From contig JBFMFH010000126.1 of NCBI GenBank assembly GCA_040752275.1, forward strand, positions 1 through 23,777: a stretch of DNA of 23,777 bases. Reading direction: 5' to 3'. The stretch is from JBFMFH01 sp040752275. GTDB lineage: Bacteria; Acidobacteriota; Vicinamibacteria; Vicinamibacterales; JAKQTR01. Of this stretch, positions 21,691 through 23,777 are shown piece after piece (position 1 is the stretch's first letter; each line of letters opens with the position of its first letter). The position numbers and the translations under genes are program-made. Under the pieces are notes generated by a model. The model saw only the letters and a program-made list of their open reading frames with translations. It had not been told where the DNA came from and ran no database searches.

Positions 21691-22354
21691 GGCCGGGGTT
21701 CGGGATTCGGGATTCGGGATTCGGGGCGGTGCGTTCCGCCGCAGCGGAAGCTGCATCCCTTGCGGCCCGGCGCCTCTGCCAGGCATGCCGCTCACCGGCT
21801 CGTTCGCCGACGCGACGCCGGTAGACGAATGCCGCTGTGGCCAGCGGCCCCAGAAGCAGGAGCTCGCGCGCCACCGAGCGGAAGTTGCCGAGGATGAACT
21901 CGTGGGGATTCCAGTAGCGCCGGGATACCTCGGCGAACAGGGCGAGCCCGGATGAGTAGAACTCGCGGCTCACGGGCCAGAGCAGCATCAATCCGGAAGG
22001 GGCGCTCGTGTCGCGGCCCAGCCAGTCGAGCAGCGCGTGCGATCCGGTCGCGGCGGCGCACACGAGACCCATCGCCGTCGCCGGCCGCCGAAGTGCGAGC
22101 GCCAGGGCCCATCCGGCGCACCCAGCGAGCGCTGCCCCGCCCAGACTGTGCGAGAGCGTCCGGTGGCTGTTCAGCAGGAGGTCGAAGTCCGGCAGGAGCG
22201 CCATGGCGACGGCCAGCAACGGGTAGCCGGCTGCGGCCCGACGGGAGCGGTTCGTCCGGCTTCGCGGCGGCGGGTCAGCCGGCGCCCCGCTCAGGCATTC
22301 AGCCACCCAGCCAACGGCGAGGCCGGCCAGTGCGTGTCCGACGGGACTTGGCAT
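21575..22354 (-). CDS. YdjM/DUF457-like membrane-bound metal-dependent hydrolase
   Basis: A predicted inner-membrane hydrolase. Metal-ligand-like residues are His7 (PVGHALAGL), Asp56 and Asp58 (LLPDFDLL), His64 and His69 (SHRTLSHSL), and His106/Asp110 (SHALLDWLG), as in YdjM. There are four or five hydrophobic segments. From ATG 22354 the open frame gives 259 aa, but the last 45 or so residues (after about 213) are low-complexity. They arise from a GGGATTC heptamer repeat (read as NPESRIPNP) and then antisense to hbd for 116 nt. The natural end was probably earlier and was lost by repeat expansion. The domain itself looks intact. A GTG one codon upstream is an alternative start. Function in the cell unknown. 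Confidence 0.75.
   Translation of the reverse strand: MPSPVGHALAGLAVGWVAECLSGAPADPPPRSRTNRSRRAAAGYPLLAVAMALLPDFDLLLNSHRTLSHSLGGAALAGCAGWALALALRRPATAMGLVCAAATGSHALLDWLGRDTSAPSGLMLLWPVSREFYSSGLALFAEVSRRYWNPHEFILGNFRSVARELLLLGPLATAAFVYRRRVGERAGERHAWQRRRAARDAASAAAERTAPNPESRIPNPGPIRSCRTPARSSAQGTPPPPSASAGDRAGISDRRVHRG
21696..21722. repeat. Tandem heptamer repeat (GGGATTC)n after hbd
   Basis: One six-base variant (GGGTTC) is followed by three exact GGGATTC units, beginning five nt after the hbd stop codon. It is the second heptamer array of the window, with a different unit from the one near ccmC. It is read through by the convergent hydrolase frame. Confidence 0.85.
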
Positions 22355-22375
22355 CACCAGCTACGGTAGCAACGG

Positions 22376-22407
22376 CTGCACTCCTGCCGCAAGGCGGCGT
22401 GGTGCAG
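22376..22407. repeat. Composite stem-loop in the hydrolase leader
   Basis: CTGCAC/GTGCAG (22376-22381 with 22402-22407) encloses a GCCGC/GCGGC hairpin with an AAG loop (22386-22398). A short palindrome GCTAC-G-GTAGC (22360-22370) lies beside it. They occupy the leader of the minus-strand hydrolase, between divergent genes, so a terminator role is unlikely unless for a transcript not seen here. The remaining gap up to the recA promoter is AT-rich for this genome and shows no gene. Confidence 0.5.
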
Positions 22408-22500
22408 TTTCTGCGCACCCGGGTCTTGGGGGCGAAAGTCTGTAATACGTCAACATACTGATAATAAAGCACTACTTTCGATGCTGCCGATGATTTTCGC

Positions 22501-22530
22501 TTGACTTGTCCGCTGGTACGTTTCTAGTAT
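22501..22530 (+). promoter_or_regulatory. Candidate recA promoter
   Basis: TTGACT (22501-22506, five of six to consensus) and TAGTAT (22525-22530, four of six) are spaced 18 bp, in an AT-rich stretch. Transcription would start near 22537, about 29 nt before the recA ATG. An imperfect inverted repeat GGTAC-N7-GTATC (22515-22531) overlaps the -10 box and could be an operator. I recognise neither the E. coli nor the Bacillus LexA box. Confidence 0.5.
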
Positions 22531-22565
22531 CACGAGAGACACGAGTCCACCTTCAAGGAGAGTCC

Positions 22566-23618
22566 ATGCCCGCCGACGAGCGCAGCGAACGCAGCAAGGC
22601 CCTCGATGTGGCTGTCACCCAAATCGAGAAGCAGTTCGGCAAAGGCTCCATCATGCGTCTGGGCCAGAAGGGCGCGATCCAGCCTGTTGATGCCATCCCG
22701 ACCGGAGCCATCAGCCTCGACTTCGCGCTGGGTGTCGGCGGCGTTCCTCGTGGCCGCGTGATCGAGATTTTCGGGCCGGAGTCGTCAGGCAAGACCACGC
22801 TGGCGCTCCAGGTCATCGCCCAGGCCCAGAAGTCGGGTGGCATGGCGGCCTTCGTCGACGCCGAGCACGCGCTCGACGCCACCTACGCACAGAGGCTGGG
22901 GGTCGACCTCGAGAGTCTGCTCGTTTCGCAGCCCGATCACGGCGAACAGGCGCTCGAGATCGTCGAGGTGCTCGTGCGGTCGGGCGGCGTCGACGTCGTG
23001 GTCGTGGATTCGGTGGCCGCGCTCGTGCCCCGCGCCGAGATCGAGGGAGAGATGGGCGACGCGCAGATGGGTCTCCAGGCGCGATTGATGTCCCAGGCGC
23101 TGCGCAAGCTGACGGGGGTCGTGTCGAAGTCGAGGACCTCCTTGATCTTCATCAATCAGCTGCGCGAGAAGATCGGCGTCATGTTCGGCAACCCGGAAAC
23201 GACCACTGGCGGTCGGGCTCTCAAGTTCTATGCCTCGGTACGCCTGGACATCCGCCGCATTGCCAGCATCAAGGACGGCGACAGCGTTATTGGTGGCCGG
23301 ACCCGCGTGAAGGTGGTGAAGAACAAGGTTGCCGCCCCGTTCCGCGAAGCGGAGTTCGACATTCTCTATGGAGAGGGCATCTCGAAGGAAGGCGATCTCC
23401 TTGATCTGGCGGTCGACAAGCGGATCGTCGAAAAGAGCGGCACGTGGTTTTCGTACGGAGGGGACCGCCTCGGCCAGGGGCGTGAGAACGCGAAGCAGTT
23501 CCTCAGGGACAACCCCGAGGCTCGTGCGGCGATCGAGCAGCGCGTCCGCAAGGAACTCGGCCTGATCCGTGAGGCCGAGCCGGCTCCGGCGCCCGAGAAG
23601 CCCTCAGGGCGGCGATGA
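22566..23618 (+). CDS. recA: Recombinase RecA
   Basis: DNA strand-exchange ATPase of homologous recombination and co-protease for LexA in the SOS response. The 350-aa protein is full length: EKQFGKGSIMRLG (21-33), Walker A GPESSGKTT (70-78), DAEHALD with Glu100 (98-104), Walker B VDVVVVD (142-148), DSVAALVPRAEIEGEMGD through the L1 region (148-165), FINQLREKIGV at the start of L2 (195-205) and a C-terminal acidic/Pro tail. An upstream in-frame ATG exists at 22506, but it lies within the promoter. The chosen ATG has AAGGAG five nt upstream and the family N-terminus. The stop overlaps the next ATG by 4 nt (ATGA). Confidence 0.98.
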   Translation: MPADERSERSKALDVAVTQIEKQFGKGSIMRLGQKGAIQPVDAIPTGAISLDFALGVGGVPRGRVIEIFGPESSGKTTLALQVIAQAQKSGGMAAFVDAEHALDATYAQRLGVDLESLLVSQPDHGEQALEIVEVLVRSGGVDVVVVDSVAALVPRAEIEGEMGDAQMGLQARLMSQALRKLTGVVSKSRTSLIFINQLREKIGVMFGNPETTTGGRALKFYASVRLDIRRIASIKDGDSVIGGRTRVKVVKNKVAAPFREAEFDILYGEGISKEGDLLDLAVDKRIVEKSGTWFSYGGDRLGQGRENAKQFLRDNPEARAAIEQRVRKELGLIREAEPAPAPEKPSGRR

Positions 23619-23777
23619 TCCCGGATGTCGTGGTTCAGGCCGATTGGTGGCTTCGCGAACTCATCGCCAGCCACCGAATCGTCATCCTCGACATGTTGGC
23701 CGTCGCCGTTGCGTGCCTCGGCCAGCACCTGCTCTGGCTCGTTCCTGCGGCGGCGGTGGCATGGCGGCGCCCGGCGC
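23615..23777 (+). CDS. Unrecognised membrane protein, 5' end only
   Basis: An open frame starts at the ATG overlapping the recA stop (ATGA) and runs off the window after 54 codons. The visible part begins with MIPDVVVQADWWLRELIA and then a hydrophobic stretch (about 21-49), suggesting a membrane protein. Too little is present to name it. Coupling to recA is the main support that it is a real gene. Confidence 0.55.
   Translation, partial: MIPDVVVQADWWLRELIASHRIVILDMLAVAVACLGQHLLWLVPAAAVAWRRPA

Overview
This is a GC-rich (roughly two-thirds G+C), densely coded bacterial chromosomal window. The gene families and their order suggest the Acidobacteriota, probably Vicinamibacteria-like: a Bacillus-like AroA next to AroK, a complete System I cytochrome c maturation block with a cysteine-type CcmE, DUF721/DciA next to a 3-hydroxyacyl-CoA dehydrogenase, and many short heptamer and hairpin repeats between genes. 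The taxonomic call is inference; no rRNA or other decisive marker is present. I saw no tRNA, rRNA, CRISPR array, transposase or prophage gene.

Layout. (1) Positions 1-7557 look like an envelope-glycan modification and assembly neighbourhood: a carbamoyltransferase (-), a zinc-ribbon SAM methyltransferase and a membrane-anchored SGNH hydrolase (+, ATGA-coupled), a GT2 polyprenyl-phosphate glycosyltransferase and a DedA/VTT protein (-, coupled), and an ArnT/GT39-like membrane glycosyltransferase (+). (2) Positions 7642-9943 carry, on the minus strand, an outer-membrane beta-barrel protein, an inositol-monophosphatase-family enzyme and an RsbW/SpoIIAB-like ATPase. The space between the first two holds several hairpins and a perfect 16-bp inverted repeat. 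(3) Positions 10040-12587 hold aroA, aroK and a metallophosphoesterase in tight series (+). (4) Positions 12612-20388 are a long minus-strand run: maf, ccmE, ccmF, a CcmI-like zinc-ribbon protein, a secreted or membrane protein with a carboxypeptidase-regulatory-like domain, ccmA, ccmB, ccmC, an extended CcmD and a small membrane protein. Many junctions are 4-nt overlaps. (5) Positions 20429-23777 hold a DUF721 (DciA-like) gene coupled to a 3-hydroxybutyryl-CoA dehydrogenase (+), a YdjM-like membrane hydrolase (-), recA (+) and the start of an unrecognised membrane protein (+).

The most interesting points are: the CcmE with Cys-x3-Tyr instead of the heme-binding His, in a ccm operon with two extra uncharacterised genes between ccmF and ccmA; the compact glycan-decoration cluster; a well-supported TTG start and near-consensus promoter for the carbamoyltransferase; and several intergenic repeat structures, including a heptamer array beside the ccmC ribosome-binding site that carries repeated Shine-Dalgarno-like cores. 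No defence system or clearly unprecedented machine is visible. Most genes belong to known families, and the novelty lies in variants, arrangement and non-coding structure.
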